The notes below the pieces were generated by a model. That model worked only from the letters and a program-made list of their open reading frames with translations, had not been told where the DNA came from and searched no databases. Position numbers and translations under genes: made by a program. This document shows, in pieces, positions 53,624-61,792 of a DNA stretch of 64,000 nucleotides; the first letter of the stretch is position 1, and every line of letters starts with the position of its first letter. Source of the stretch: Planktothrix paucivesiculata PCC 9631 (GTDB lineage Bacteria > Cyanobacteriota > Cyanobacteriia > Cyanobacteriales > Microcoleaceae); NCBI RefSeq assembly GCF_900009265.2, contig NZ_LR735016.1:131782-195781 (forward strand), read 5' to 3'.

Positions 53624-56600
53624 ATGGATAAACTTATTGATCCCCAAATTGTAGCCTCGGTCAATGAACGCAGTTTGAACCGATTATTGCGGGCTGTTTC
53701 CCTATCCCAAGGCCAATTTTCTCTCGTTTTAGTTAGATGCAATTCCAGTCAACTCAGACAAAAAGTTCTACAGGCCGTACAGCTTGATTCGGAAATTAAA
53801 ATTGAGCCTCTGGTTTTGTCTCCCTCTACCCAAACCCTCTATACCGATGTATCAGAAAAATTTGATAAAAACTCTCCTGATGCCCTCATGATTTTAGGGT
53901 TAGAAACCGTGGAAAATTTGGATATTCTCCTGAGTTCGACCAATCAAGTCCGAGATGAATTTAGAAAACAATTTAATTTTCCGATTATTTTATGGATTAC
54001 CGATGATATTGCCACCGCCTTAATTCGTTTAGCCCCGGACTTTAAAAGTTGGGCCGCCGCCACGATTAAATTTGAATTAACCACAACCGAATTATTAGAT
54101 TACTTAAAATTACAGGCTAATACCCTATTTACCCTAGCAGAATTAAAGATCAAAGCCTGGGAACCCAAAACCCAAAAGGTGTTTAAATCGACCGTATCCC
54201 GTCGTTTTCCCTCGGATTTTGGCATCGGTTCTAACCGCAGGCGAGAATTAGAACTCCATTGGCAAGATTTACAAAATCGAGGCTATGAATTAGATCCCGC
54301 CTTAGAAGCCTGTCGTCAGTTTATTCTGGGTCAAGATGACGATGCCAATGACTGCATCGAAATTGCCCGCCAACACTATCAACAAAGTTTAGCCCTGCTC
54401 CAAGACGAGGCGGGTTTACGAGGTTATGGCACCGCCGGGGAAATCCCCGGTCAAATCTCCGATATCGAACCATCCTTGGCGGTGATAGTTGCCCCCACTT
54501 CCCGCCCCCTGGTGTTTTGTTTAAGAGAACGTCAGGGAATTGTGTTATTTCATATTGCTTTAACCTATTATATTCAAGCCACTCGAAATCCCAACTTAGT
54601 TCAGGTTTTATTAGCAGAAGCTAAACGCTATTTTGAGCAAAGTCAGCAAATTTTTAAACAAGCTGGACGTCCTGATTTACTCGCTGGAGTAATTTCCCAT
54701 TTTGGTGAAGTATTGCAACGTTTACAATTATGGGAAATGTTACAAGAATTAGCCCTGGGGGGCATAAAAATGCACTTGGTTTATGGAACCTCCAGTCAAT
54801 TAGCTCAAGATTATGTGTTTATGGCGGAGGTAGCTTTAAAAAGATCGGAATGGCATCGGGCATTAGTATTAGCAAAATTGGCTTTAGCGATTTTACCTTC
54901 GGTGAAACCCACGGTGAGTCAAGGACAGTGTTTATTATTATTAGCCCGTTGTTATCAACATCAGGGAGAATGGCAACCCGCCAAACAGAAATTAGAATTA
55001 GCCCTAGGTCAAATTGAACCCCAATATAATCCTCAGTTGTATTTAGATATTTTGGGGGAATTACGCAATATTGACTATCAGCAAGGTCAGTATCGTCAAG
55101 CCTTTAGAATTAAGAAAAAACAACGGGAAATTGAACATCAATATGGGTTCCGAGCCTTTATTGGAGCAGCCCAACTTCAACCCCCAAAACAAGCGATTAA
55201 TCCCTCTAGTACCCAAGGAGAAAATATCGTGGCAATTGCCGAAGAAATGATGGCATCCTGTCGCCAACACGACATTCAGAATTTGCTCCATCGCTTGAGT
55301 CGGGATGATCACAAATTAATTATTATTCATGGTCGTTCGGGAGTGGGAAAAAGTTCTTTAGTGAATGCGGGTTTAGTTCCAGCTTTAAGAAATACGGCAA
55401 TTAGTGCCCGGGATTGTTTGCCCGTGGTGATTCAAGGATATATGGATTGGACTCGGGAATTAGAAAGGAGTTTAGCCAGTGCCTTATTAAATTGTGATTC
55501 CTTTAAATATCCCGATGAGTCGATTAAAAAACTCTGGTATACAGTAATTGCCCAATCCTCTATTCAAAATTGGAATAATCGAAATCCCAATCAAAGCGAG
55601 CCGGATGTCCCCGCGGCTTTTATTCTGAATCCGGCTTCTTTTGTGTTGAAACAACTCACCGAAAATGCAGAAAGAAATTTACTCACGGTTTTGATTTTTG
55701 ACCAATTTGAAGAATTCTTTTTTGTTTCTAATTGTCATCAAGAAAAGCGCAAAATATTTTATAATTTTCTCAAAATTTGCTTAGATTTACCCTTTGTAAA
55801 AATAGTTTTTTCTCTGAGGGAAGATTATCTGCATCATCTTTTAGAATGTGATCAATTACTCAATTTAGATGCCATTAATAATAATATTCTCGATAAAAAA
55901 AATCGCTATCATTTGCGTGATTTTACTTTGGCAGAATCTAAAATAGTAATTGAACGGTTAACCCAGGGGGCTAAATTACAATTAGAACCAAGTTTAATTG
56001 ATACTTTAGTTACGGATTTAGCCGATGAACGTGACCGAATCCGCCCGATTGAATTACAAGTTGTTGGTGATCAAATTCAAGAACAGGGAATTACCACATT
56101 AAGGGCTTATAAAAAATTAGGAACTAATCCTAAAAACGAATTAATTAAACATTCCATTGAACAGGTTGTCAAAGATTGTGGCAACCAAAATGAAGATGCC
56201 ACTTGGGAAGTTTTATTTGCCCTAACGGATGAAAAATTTACCCGTCCGATTAAGACTAAAGCAGAATTAATTGCTGTGGCGATTAAAGCGGGGGGAGTTG
56301 GGGGCACTTCGACAGGCTCAGTGGCCGCAGGGGGAGGAAATAGAGGGGAACGGGAGGAGGAGGTGGCGTTTATTGATGTGATTTTGGAATCAGGGTTGCT
56401 GTTACGAAGACGGGAAGAACCCGAAGATCGATATCAACTCCTCCATGATTATTTAGTGTTACCAATTCGACAACGTTATGGACTGCAAGAACAACAGCGT
56501 CAGCAGGATATTCAGCAACGGTTACACAAAGCCCAATCTGAACAATCGAAGGCGGAAGCAGCCTTAAAAAAAATGAGTCGGGAGCAACTGTTACAGCGCA

Positions 56601-58888
56601 ATCAACAGTTACAACAATTGTTAGGAGTATCGATCCTGGTTGTCATGTTATTGGGTTTTACAACAAAACTTGCCACCTATCAACAAAGACGGGCTGACGG
56701 GCAAAAGCAAATCGCCGATTTAGCCACCTTAACGGCATCTTCCGATGCCCTATTTTTCTCCCAATATAAATTCGATGCCCTCCTCGAAGGTTTAAGGGCG
56801 GCTCGACAATTTCAACGGTTAAAAGCCATGACCCAAGATCCGTCGGAATTCAAAACCATGGAAACTCGAATTGCGGCTACCTTGCAACAGGCGGTATATG
56901 GGACAACTGAACGCAACCGTTTAGAAGGACATCAAGATGTAGTTTGGGATGCTGCCTTTAGTCCCGACGGCAATTATATAGCTTCCGGGAGTGTGGACAA
57001 AACCGTGAAATTGTGGAAACCCGACGGCCAAATTCTGCAAACCTTCGTCGGTCATCGGGGAAATGTCACCAGTGTGAGTTTTAGTCCCGATAGTCAGATG
57101 ATTGCTTCATCTTCTCAAGATGGGACGATTAAACTTTGGCCTGTAAATTCCAGTCTAGCCTGGAAAGAGTCAGTCACCCCCGTCACACTCCAAGGACATC
57201 GCCGGGGTGTTTCCTCGGTGACTTTTTCACCCGATGGCCGTTTGATCGCTTCGGTATCTGAGGATCGTCAATTAAAATTATGGAGCCGAGAGGGGACTTT
57301 GTTGCAAACAGTCTATCGGGCCTCCGCCCCTTTAACCTGGGTAGCCTTTAGTCCCAATGGTCGGGTTTTGGCGATCGCATCGGCTGATGGGACGGTCAAA
57401 CTACTAAAATTAGATGGAACCGTTCTCCAAACTTTAGATCACACCGCTAATCATCATCAAACGGTATATAAGGTAATTTTTTCTCCTAACGGTGAACGAA
57501 TTGCGACGGTGGGACAGGATCAAACCTTGAAATTGTGGACATATCGAGGCAAATTATTAAAAACCTTAAAAGGCGATCAGTCTAAAATCTATGGGGTAAA
57601 TTTTTCTCCCGATAGTCAACTATTGGCAACTTCTACGGACAACAAAAATATCTATTTATGGACGGTGGAGGGAACTCTATTAAAGCACTGGCAAGGACAC
57701 GGGGATAAGGTAAGCAGTGTGCAATTTTCCCCCGATGGCAAGACTTTAGTATCCTCAAGCTATGACAAAACAGTAAAACTCTGGAGTTGCGATCTGATTC
57801 CCCTCAAAACCTTGACGGGGCATCGGCATCAGGTCTTAGGCGTGAATTTTAGCCCGAATGGTGAGATGTTTGCTTCAGCGAGTCGGGACACAATGGTGAA
57901 ACTTTGGAGCCGTACAGGAGCACTATTGACGACCTTAACGGGGCATCAAGATCGGGTGACATCCGTGAGTTTTAGTCCCGATGGGGAACTTTTGGCGACT
58001 ACTGGTTATGACCGAACCGTGAAATTGTGGAAACTGAGTCCTCACCAGGAAAGCTCAGAAAAAATCCAGGGGGGTTTGTTTAAATTGCCCTATGGGATGA
58101 TTCCTTGGAATCTGCCGAATCCCAAACAGTCTTTACCTTTGATCAAAAAACGGATTTTGGTGGAATCGATTCCACTGGTTCACAGTTGGATCGGTCATGA
58201 TGATAAGATTCTCAATTTCACCTTTAGTCCAAATGGAGAAAAAATTGCTACGGCGAGTAAGGATAAAACGGTAAAATTATGGAGTCGAAACGGCCAATTA
58301 TTGCATACTTTAATCGGCCATAGTTTACGGGTTAATAGTGTTACCTTTAGCCCGAATGGGGAAGTGATTGCCACTGCCAGTGATGATGGGACAATTAAAC
58401 TTTGGGATGCTCAAGGACAGTTGTTCAAGACAATTATGGCGGATCAGGGTTATGTTTTGAGTATTAATTTTAGTCCCGATGGTCAATTGATTGCTTCTGC
58501 TGGCTATGATAATACGGTTAAACTTTGGGATAGTCAGGGAAACTATCTGAAAACGCTGTTAAAGGGATCAAGTGATAGTGTCACCAGTGTGGTGTTTAGT
58601 CCTGACAGTAAGTTAATTGCTTCGGCGAGTTACGATGGTAAGGTGAAGTTGTGGAGTCCTGATGATGGTACCTTACTGAAAACTTTGGCGGGACATCGGG
58701 ATAGTGTGATGGCTATTAGTTTTAGTCCTGATGGTCGGGTTTTAGTTTCAGCCAGCCAGGATGATACGTTAATTATGTGGAATCTTGATTTAGATAATTT
58801 GACCGATCGTGCTTGTGATTGGGTTCATGATTATCTACGAACTAATCCCAAAGTCCAAACCAGCGATCGCGATCTTTGTAATCAGTAA
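53624..58888 (+). CDS. Giant STAND NTPase with 14 WD40 repeats
   Basis: A 1754-residue protein. Residues about 8-170 are an N-terminal module shared with the TPR protein at 8939. A TPR-like region (about 210-520) follows; then Walker A IIHGRSGVGKSSLVNAGLVP (about 568) and the nSTAND1-type Walker B LIFDQFEEFFFV (about 690). A coiled stretch and a single span (LLGVSILVVMLLGF, about 1000-1020) follow. Fourteen WD40 units begin at about 1100 with repeated AFSPDG...KLW, enough for two seven-bladed propellers, with a 45-residue insert after unit 9. A linker at about 890-910 contains a dispersed repeat sequence read in frame (GGTSTGSVAAGGG). It may be a sensor or scaffold in signalling or conflict; the function is unknown. 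Confidence 0.85.
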   Translation: MDKLIDPQIVASVNERSLNRLLRAVSLSQGQFSLVLVRCNSSQLRQKVLQAVQLDSEIKIEPLVLSPSTQTLYTDVSEKFDKNSPDALMILGLETVENLDILLSSTNQVRDEFRKQFNFPIILWITDDIATALIRLAPDFKSWAAATIKFELTTTELLDYLKLQANTLFTLAELKIKAWEPKTQKVFKSTVSRRFPSDFGIGSNRRRELELHWQDLQNRGYELDPALEACRQFILGQDDDANDCIEIARQHYQQSLALLQDEAGLRGYGTAGEIPGQISDIEPSLAVIVAPTSRPLVFCLRERQGIVLFHIALTYYIQATRNPNLVQVLLAEAKRYFEQSQQIFKQAGRPDLLAGVISHFGEVLQRLQLWEMLQELALGGIKMHLVYGTSSQLAQDYVFMAEVALKRSEWHRALVLAKLALAILPSVKPTVSQGQCLLLLARCYQHQGEWQPAKQKLELALGQIEPQYNPQLYLDILGELRNIDYQQGQYRQAFRIKKKQREIEHQYGFRAFIGAAQLQPPKQAINPSSTQGENIVAIAEEMMASCRQHDIQNLLHRLSRDDHKLIIIHGRSGVGKSSLVNAGLVPALRNTAISARDCLPVVIQGYMDWTRELERSLASALLNCDSFKYPDESIKKLWYTVIAQSSIQNWNNRNPNQSEPDVPAAFILNPASFVLKQLTENAERNLLTVLIFDQFEEFFFVSNCHQEKRKIFYNFLKICLDLPFVKIVFSLREDYLHHLLECDQLLNLDAINNNILDKKNRYHLRDFTLAESKIVIERLTQGAKLQLEPSLIDTLVTDLADERDRIRPIELQVVGDQIQEQGITTLRAYKKLGTNPKNELIKHSIEQVVKDCGNQNEDATWEVLFALTDEKFTRPIKTKAELIAVAIKAGGVGGTSTGSVAAGGGNRGEREEEVAFIDVILESGLLLRRREEPEDRYQLLHDYLVLPIRQRYGLQEQQRQQDIQQRLHKAQSEQSKAEAALKKMSREQLLQRNQQLQQLLGVSILVVMLLGFTTKLATYQQRRADGQKQIADLATLTASSDALFFSQYKFDALLEGLRAARQFQRLKAMTQDPSEFKTMETRIAATLQQAVYGTTERNRLEGHQDVVWDAAFSPDGNYIASGSVDKTVKLWKPDGQILQTFVGHRGNVTSVSFSPDSQMIASSSQDGTIKLWPVNSSLAWKESVTPVTLQGHRRGVSSVTFSPDGRLIASVSEDRQLKLWSREGTLLQTVYRASAPLTWVAFSPNGRVLAIASADGTVKLLKLDGTVLQTLDHTANHHQTVYKVIFSPNGERIATVGQDQTLKLWTYRGKLLKTLKGDQSKIYGVNFSPDSQLLATSTDNKNIYLWTVEGTLLKHWQGHGDKVSSVQFSPDGKTLVSSSYDKTVKLWSCDLIPLKTLTGHRHQVLGVNFSPNGEMFASASRDTMVKLWSRTGALLTTLTGHQDRVTSVSFSPDGELLATTGYDRTVKLWKLSPHQESSEKIQGGLFKLPYGMIPWNLPNPKQSLPLIKKRILVESIPLVHSWIGHDDKILNFTFSPNGEKIATASKDKTVKLWSRNGQLLHTLIGHSLRVNSVTFSPNGEVIATASDDGTIKLWDAQGQLFKTIMADQGYVLSINFSPDGQLIASAGYDNTVKLWDSQGNYLKTLLKGSSDSVTSVVFSPDSKLIASASYDGKVKLWSPDDGTLLKTLAGHRDSVMAISFSPDGRVLVSASQDDTLIMWNLDLDNLTDRACDWVHDYLRTNPKVQTSDRDLCNQ
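56306..56328. repeat. Dispersed repeat read in frame inside the STAND gene
   Basis: ACTTCGACAGGCTCAGTGGC at 56306 and the flanking GGGGG tracts look like the ACTTCGACTTCGCTCAGTAAC element at 18090. It has kept the frame and adds a Gly/Ser/Ala stretch to the linker between the NTPase domain and the coiled region. Confidence 0.7.
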
Positions 58889-58908
58889 TCAGTGATCAGT
58901 GATCAGTT
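58881..58908. repeat. Four ATCAGTN heptamers overlapping the STAND stop codon
   Basis: ATCAGTA-ATCAGTG-ATCAGTG-ATCAGTT starts inside the last codons of the gene, so the stop TAA (58886-58888) comes from the array. The same unit appears inverted further on, near 58933-58946. Confidence 0.9.
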
Positions 58909-58939
58909 ATTAATTCCTACAGTGATAATTTATAACTGA

Positions 58940-59644
58940 TTACTGATAAGTGTTTACCGATTCCCAGTGGAGGATATCATGTAAAAGGGCTTGATATCCT
59001 CGCACATTGGGATGAAGACCATCTTGGCTCAGGTGTAGCCGTAACCAACTCTCCCCTCGTTTTAACCAAAGATCAAAGATATCCAGATAGGGAATTTGAC
59101 GTTGTTCACAGGCTAACTTTGTAGCTTCTTTGTAACGATATTGGTCAGTGTGATTATAATAAAAACAGTTGAGAAATGGCATTTTGCTTTCATCGACGGG
59201 CACCATTCCGATAAATACGACGGGACAGACATTCACCGCTTGATCTAATAAGTGTGTCACCTGGGTTTTCCACCGTTCAAATTCCGTAAAACTCCGTCCG
59301 TTAGGGCGTCCTAAACGGGGAGAATCATTTAGACCGACGGAAAGAATGATTAATTCCGGTCGGCGATTGAGTGAGTGTCCGCGATGACTCCATTCTTTTT
59401 CCAGTCGTTGGGAAACCTGAGCCACACCGTTTCCTCGCATTCCTAAATTATAAAGGGCATGACCTCTATTTCCCGGGGACATCCACTGACGACGTAAACG
59501 TTCTACCCACCCACCACCAACCGGATCGCCGAAACCAAAAATTAGACTATCTCCGAGGGCGACAATTCTCATGGGAGAAGCGCAAGCAAAATTAGGCTGC
59601 CAACCATGGGATAAATATTGCTGAGAATCGCTAAGGATTTGCAT
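58940..59644 (-). CDS. SGNH/GDSL-family hydrolase
   Basis: About 234 residues with start at the ATG ending at 59644 (MQILSDSQQYLSHG); the frame continues to 59695 and an inner ATG (MRIVALGDSL) is at about 59572. Block I is VALGDSLIFGFGDP with the nucleophile Ser, the Asn-Asp block is LSVGLNDSP, and block V DGLHPNVRGYQ has the Asp-His pair. It is a cytoplasmic esterase or lipase-like enzyme; I see no signal peptide. Its 3' end is convergent with the STAND gene. Confidence 0.85.
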   Translation of the reverse strand: MQILSDSQQYLSHGWQPNFACASPMRIVALGDSLIFGFGDPVGGGWVERLRRQWMSPGNRGHALYNLGMRGNGVAQVSQRLEKEWSHRGHSLNRRPELIILSVGLNDSPRLGRPNGRSFTEFERWKTQVTHLLDQAVNVCPVVFIGMVPVDESKMPFLNCFYYNHTDQYRYKEATKLACEQRQIPYLDIFDLWLKRGESWLRLHLSQDGLHPNVRGYQALLHDILHWESVNTYQ

Positions 59645-59883
59645 AGGATAGTTATTGATCAGGTCACATTTAAGCCGAGGTCTTAAAATCCACAACTATA
59701 AAATTCCAGGTTTTTGATCAGACTTGGCTGAATATCCCGTCTCTACAGTTATTGATTTTATCTTGACTTTAGTGTAGCCTTGGTTGATTTTTTTAAACCG
59801 TTACCTATGAACTTTTAATCTATACCATCCTTAGCTAAGTACCTAAACAATAAGAATGGGGGTAGATTAATCGGCTATTCTAC

Positions 59884-59912
59884 TTGAAATTATCTAAAAA
59901 TTGGTGTACAAT
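59884..59912 (+). promoter_or_regulatory. Sigma-70-type promoter of a short transcript
   Basis: TTGAAA (59884-59889) and TACAAT (59907-59912) are separated by exactly 17 bases. It lies about 200 bases upstream of the terminator at 60080-60116, defining a small transcription unit. Confidence 0.75.
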
Positions 59913-59918
59913 TTTGAA

Positions 59919-60116
59919 ATAGTGTGAAAAAAAGAACACAAAATGGCACAACACCTAAAAAGTTGGGAATCCCCCCGCTCCCCAGGGAGAAATAGGAAGG
60001 GTAAAGGCGGTTCCGCCAGGGCGCGACAACTGAAAAAACAACGGCAAACCCTGAGAAATAAACTCAATCAGCAAAGCAACGGGAAGGATCAATCGGATTC
60101 CTTCCCGATTTTTTTT
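59919..60116 (+). ncRNA. Candidate 200-nt transcript (small RNA or tiny mRNA)
   Basis: The promoter at 59884-59912 and the strong terminator at 60080-60116 bound a transcript of about 198 nt. An ORF begins inside at 59943 (MAQHLKSWESPRSPGRNRKG), but its stop lies past the terminator at 60162-60164. A non-coding RNA, or a nonstop leader ORF, is therefore as likely as a coding gene. The 3' end is a perfect stem with eight T. The role is unknown. Confidence 0.55.
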
Positions 60117-60164
60117 GACTCAATTGTGTCCGCGCCTGACCGCAGGTATGGCCAGCAGACCTGA
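59943..60164 (+). CDS. Possible 73-residue basic protein (uncertain)
   Basis: A frame with a strongly basic, Arg/Lys/Gln-rich N-terminal half (RKGKGGSARARQLKKQRQTL), but the terminator at 60080-60116 is inside its 3' part, and the last 20 or so residues overlap CAGACCTGAGCCTGTC-type repeat DNA. The ATG has a weak ribosome site (AAGAACACAAA). It may not be translated as written; the first 50 codons could still be real. Confidence 0.3.
   Translation: MAQHLKSWESPRSPGRNRKGKGGSARARQLKKQRQTLRNKLNQQSNGKDQSDSFPIFFDSIVSAPDRRYGQQT
60080..60116 (+). terminator. Rho-independent terminator
   Basis: CGGGAAGGA (60080-60088) pairs perfectly with TCCTTCCCG (60099-60107) with a 10-base loop, followed by A and eight T. 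It is the strongest terminator in the window and ends the short transcript upstream of hom. Confidence 0.92.
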
Positions 60165-60241
60165 GCCTGTCAAATTCATGGAGATTGTCAACCTCTGATG
60201 TAAAAATAGGTGTAGCCTTGCGTTAGGGATGGTTTGAAATC

Positions 60242-61558
60242 GTGGTGTTTAAAATTGGTTTATTAGGACTGGGAACAGTTGGAACCGGAGTTGTGGAAAT
60301 TCTATCCAACCCGGAGGGTCGTCATCCGTTGTTATCGGAGTTAAGTTTGCATCGGGTGGGGGTGCGATCGCTATCTAAACCCCGGAGTGTCAACATTCCA
60401 GAACATATGCTGACAACGGATTTAGAAGCCATTGTGATTGATCCAGCCATTGATATTGTGGTGGAATTAATCGGGGGTTTGGAGCCCGCGCGATCGCTGA
60501 TTCTCCAAGCAATTGAAAATGGTAAACATATTGTCACCGCCAATAAAGCGGTGATTTCCCGTTATGGGACGGAAATTTTTGATGCGGCGAACAAAAAAGG
60601 CGTTTATGTAATGTTAGAAGCCGCCGTCGGGGGCGGAATTCCGGTGATTCAAGCCTTAAAACAATCCTTGGGTGCGAATCGAATTCAGACAGTCACCGGA
60701 ATTATTAATGGGACGACCAACTATATTTTGACCCGGATGAAAAATGAAGGGGCAGACTTTGCGGAAGTCCTAACCGATGCTCAACAGTTAGGCTATGCAG
60801 AAGCTGACCCCACGGCCGATATTGATGGCTTAGATGCGGGGGATAAAATTGCGATTCTGGCATCCTTAGCTTTTGGGGGCAAAATTAAGTTAGAACAGGT
60901 TTACTGTGAAGGAATTAGAAAGGTAACGGCGACGGATATCACCTATGCAGAAAAATTGGGATTTGTGATTAAGTTATTAGCGATCGCCGCCCGTAGTCCC
61001 CTGGCAACTCCTGAACAGGATTTATTATCAGTTCGAGTTCATCCCACCTTAGTGCCGTTATCCCATCCTTTAGCCAGTATTAATGATGTTTATAATGCGA
61101 TTTTAGTTGAAGGAGAACCAATTGGACAGGTGATGTTTTTTGGTCGGGGGGCCGGGTCAGGGCCTACGGCAAGTGCTGTAGTTTCTGATAGTTTAAATAT
61201 TGTGGCGGTGCTGCAAATGCAAGAAGCAGAAGTTATTAATCCAATTATTACCCATGAAATGATGAGTTGTACCCATCAACATTACTGCAAAATTGCGCCA
61301 ATGACGGATTTAGTCACCCGTTTTTATGTGCGGTTTCTCACAAAAGATTCTCCTGGGGTAATTGGTAAATTAGGAACTTGTTTTGGTCAGCATCATGTCA
61401 GTATAGAGTCGATTGTCCAAACGGGATTTCATGAAAATTTAGCGGAAATTGTTGTAGTTACCCATGATGTGATTGAAGGGAATTTTAATCAAGCTTTAAG
61501 TGAAATTAAAAGTTTAGATGAAATTGACAGTATTCCCAGCATTTTAAGGGTACTGTAA
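60242..61558 (+). CDS. hom: Homoserine dehydrogenase
   Basis: A 438-residue enzyme reducing aspartate semialdehyde to homoserine for Thr, Met and Ile synthesis. The Rossmann motif is KIGLLGLGTVGTGVVEIL; further KHIVTANKAVISRYG, the active-site region GGGIPVIQALKQSLGANRI, NGTTNYILTRM and EADPTADIDGLDAGDKIAIL. A C-terminal ACT domain (about 350-438, FYVRFLTKDSPGVIGKLG) gives allosteric control. The start is the GTG at 60242. Upstream, CAGACCTGAGCCTGTCAAAT is repeat-like. Confidence 0.97.
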   Translation: MVFKIGLLGLGTVGTGVVEILSNPEGRHPLLSELSLHRVGVRSLSKPRSVNIPEHMLTTDLEAIVIDPAIDIVVELIGGLEPARSLILQAIENGKHIVTANKAVISRYGTEIFDAANKKGVYVMLEAAVGGGIPVIQALKQSLGANRIQTVTGIINGTTNYILTRMKNEGADFAEVLTDAQQLGYAEADPTADIDGLDAGDKIAILASLAFGGKIKLEQVYCEGIRKVTATDITYAEKLGFVIKLLAIAARSPLATPEQDLLSVRVHPTLVPLSHPLASINDVYNAILVEGEPIGQVMFFGRGAGSGPTASAVVSDSLNIVAVLQMQEAEVINPIITHEMMSCTHQHYCKIAPMTDLVTRFYVRFLTKDSPGVIGKLGTCFGQHHVSIESIVQTGFHENLAEIVVVTHDVIEGNFNQALSEIKSLDEIDSIPSILRVL

Positions 61559-61740
61559 ATTAGTCATCAGTAAACAGTTATCAGTTATCAGTGTAAGAAT
61601 TATCAGTTATCACTGTAAAATTTATCGGTTATCAGTTGACAGTAAAGAGTTCATGGTTAATATTCCTGGGCTAAAAACAGTTAACGGTTAACTGTTAACT
61701 GATGACTGATGACTGATGACTGATTAGGAGTGTAGATCCG
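61559..61740. repeat. CAGTTAT / CTGATGA heptamer-type array
   Basis: The gap after hom holds several 7-base motifs: CAGTTAT and relatives near 61573-61640, and CTGATGA repeated about three times at 61698-61724. They resemble the ATCAGTN and ACTGATC units found at 48235 and 58881. Confidence 0.8.
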
Positions 61741-61792
61741 TAGGTTATGATAGATATATTCATATTTCTTAATCTTTGTTTACAAAATCCTG

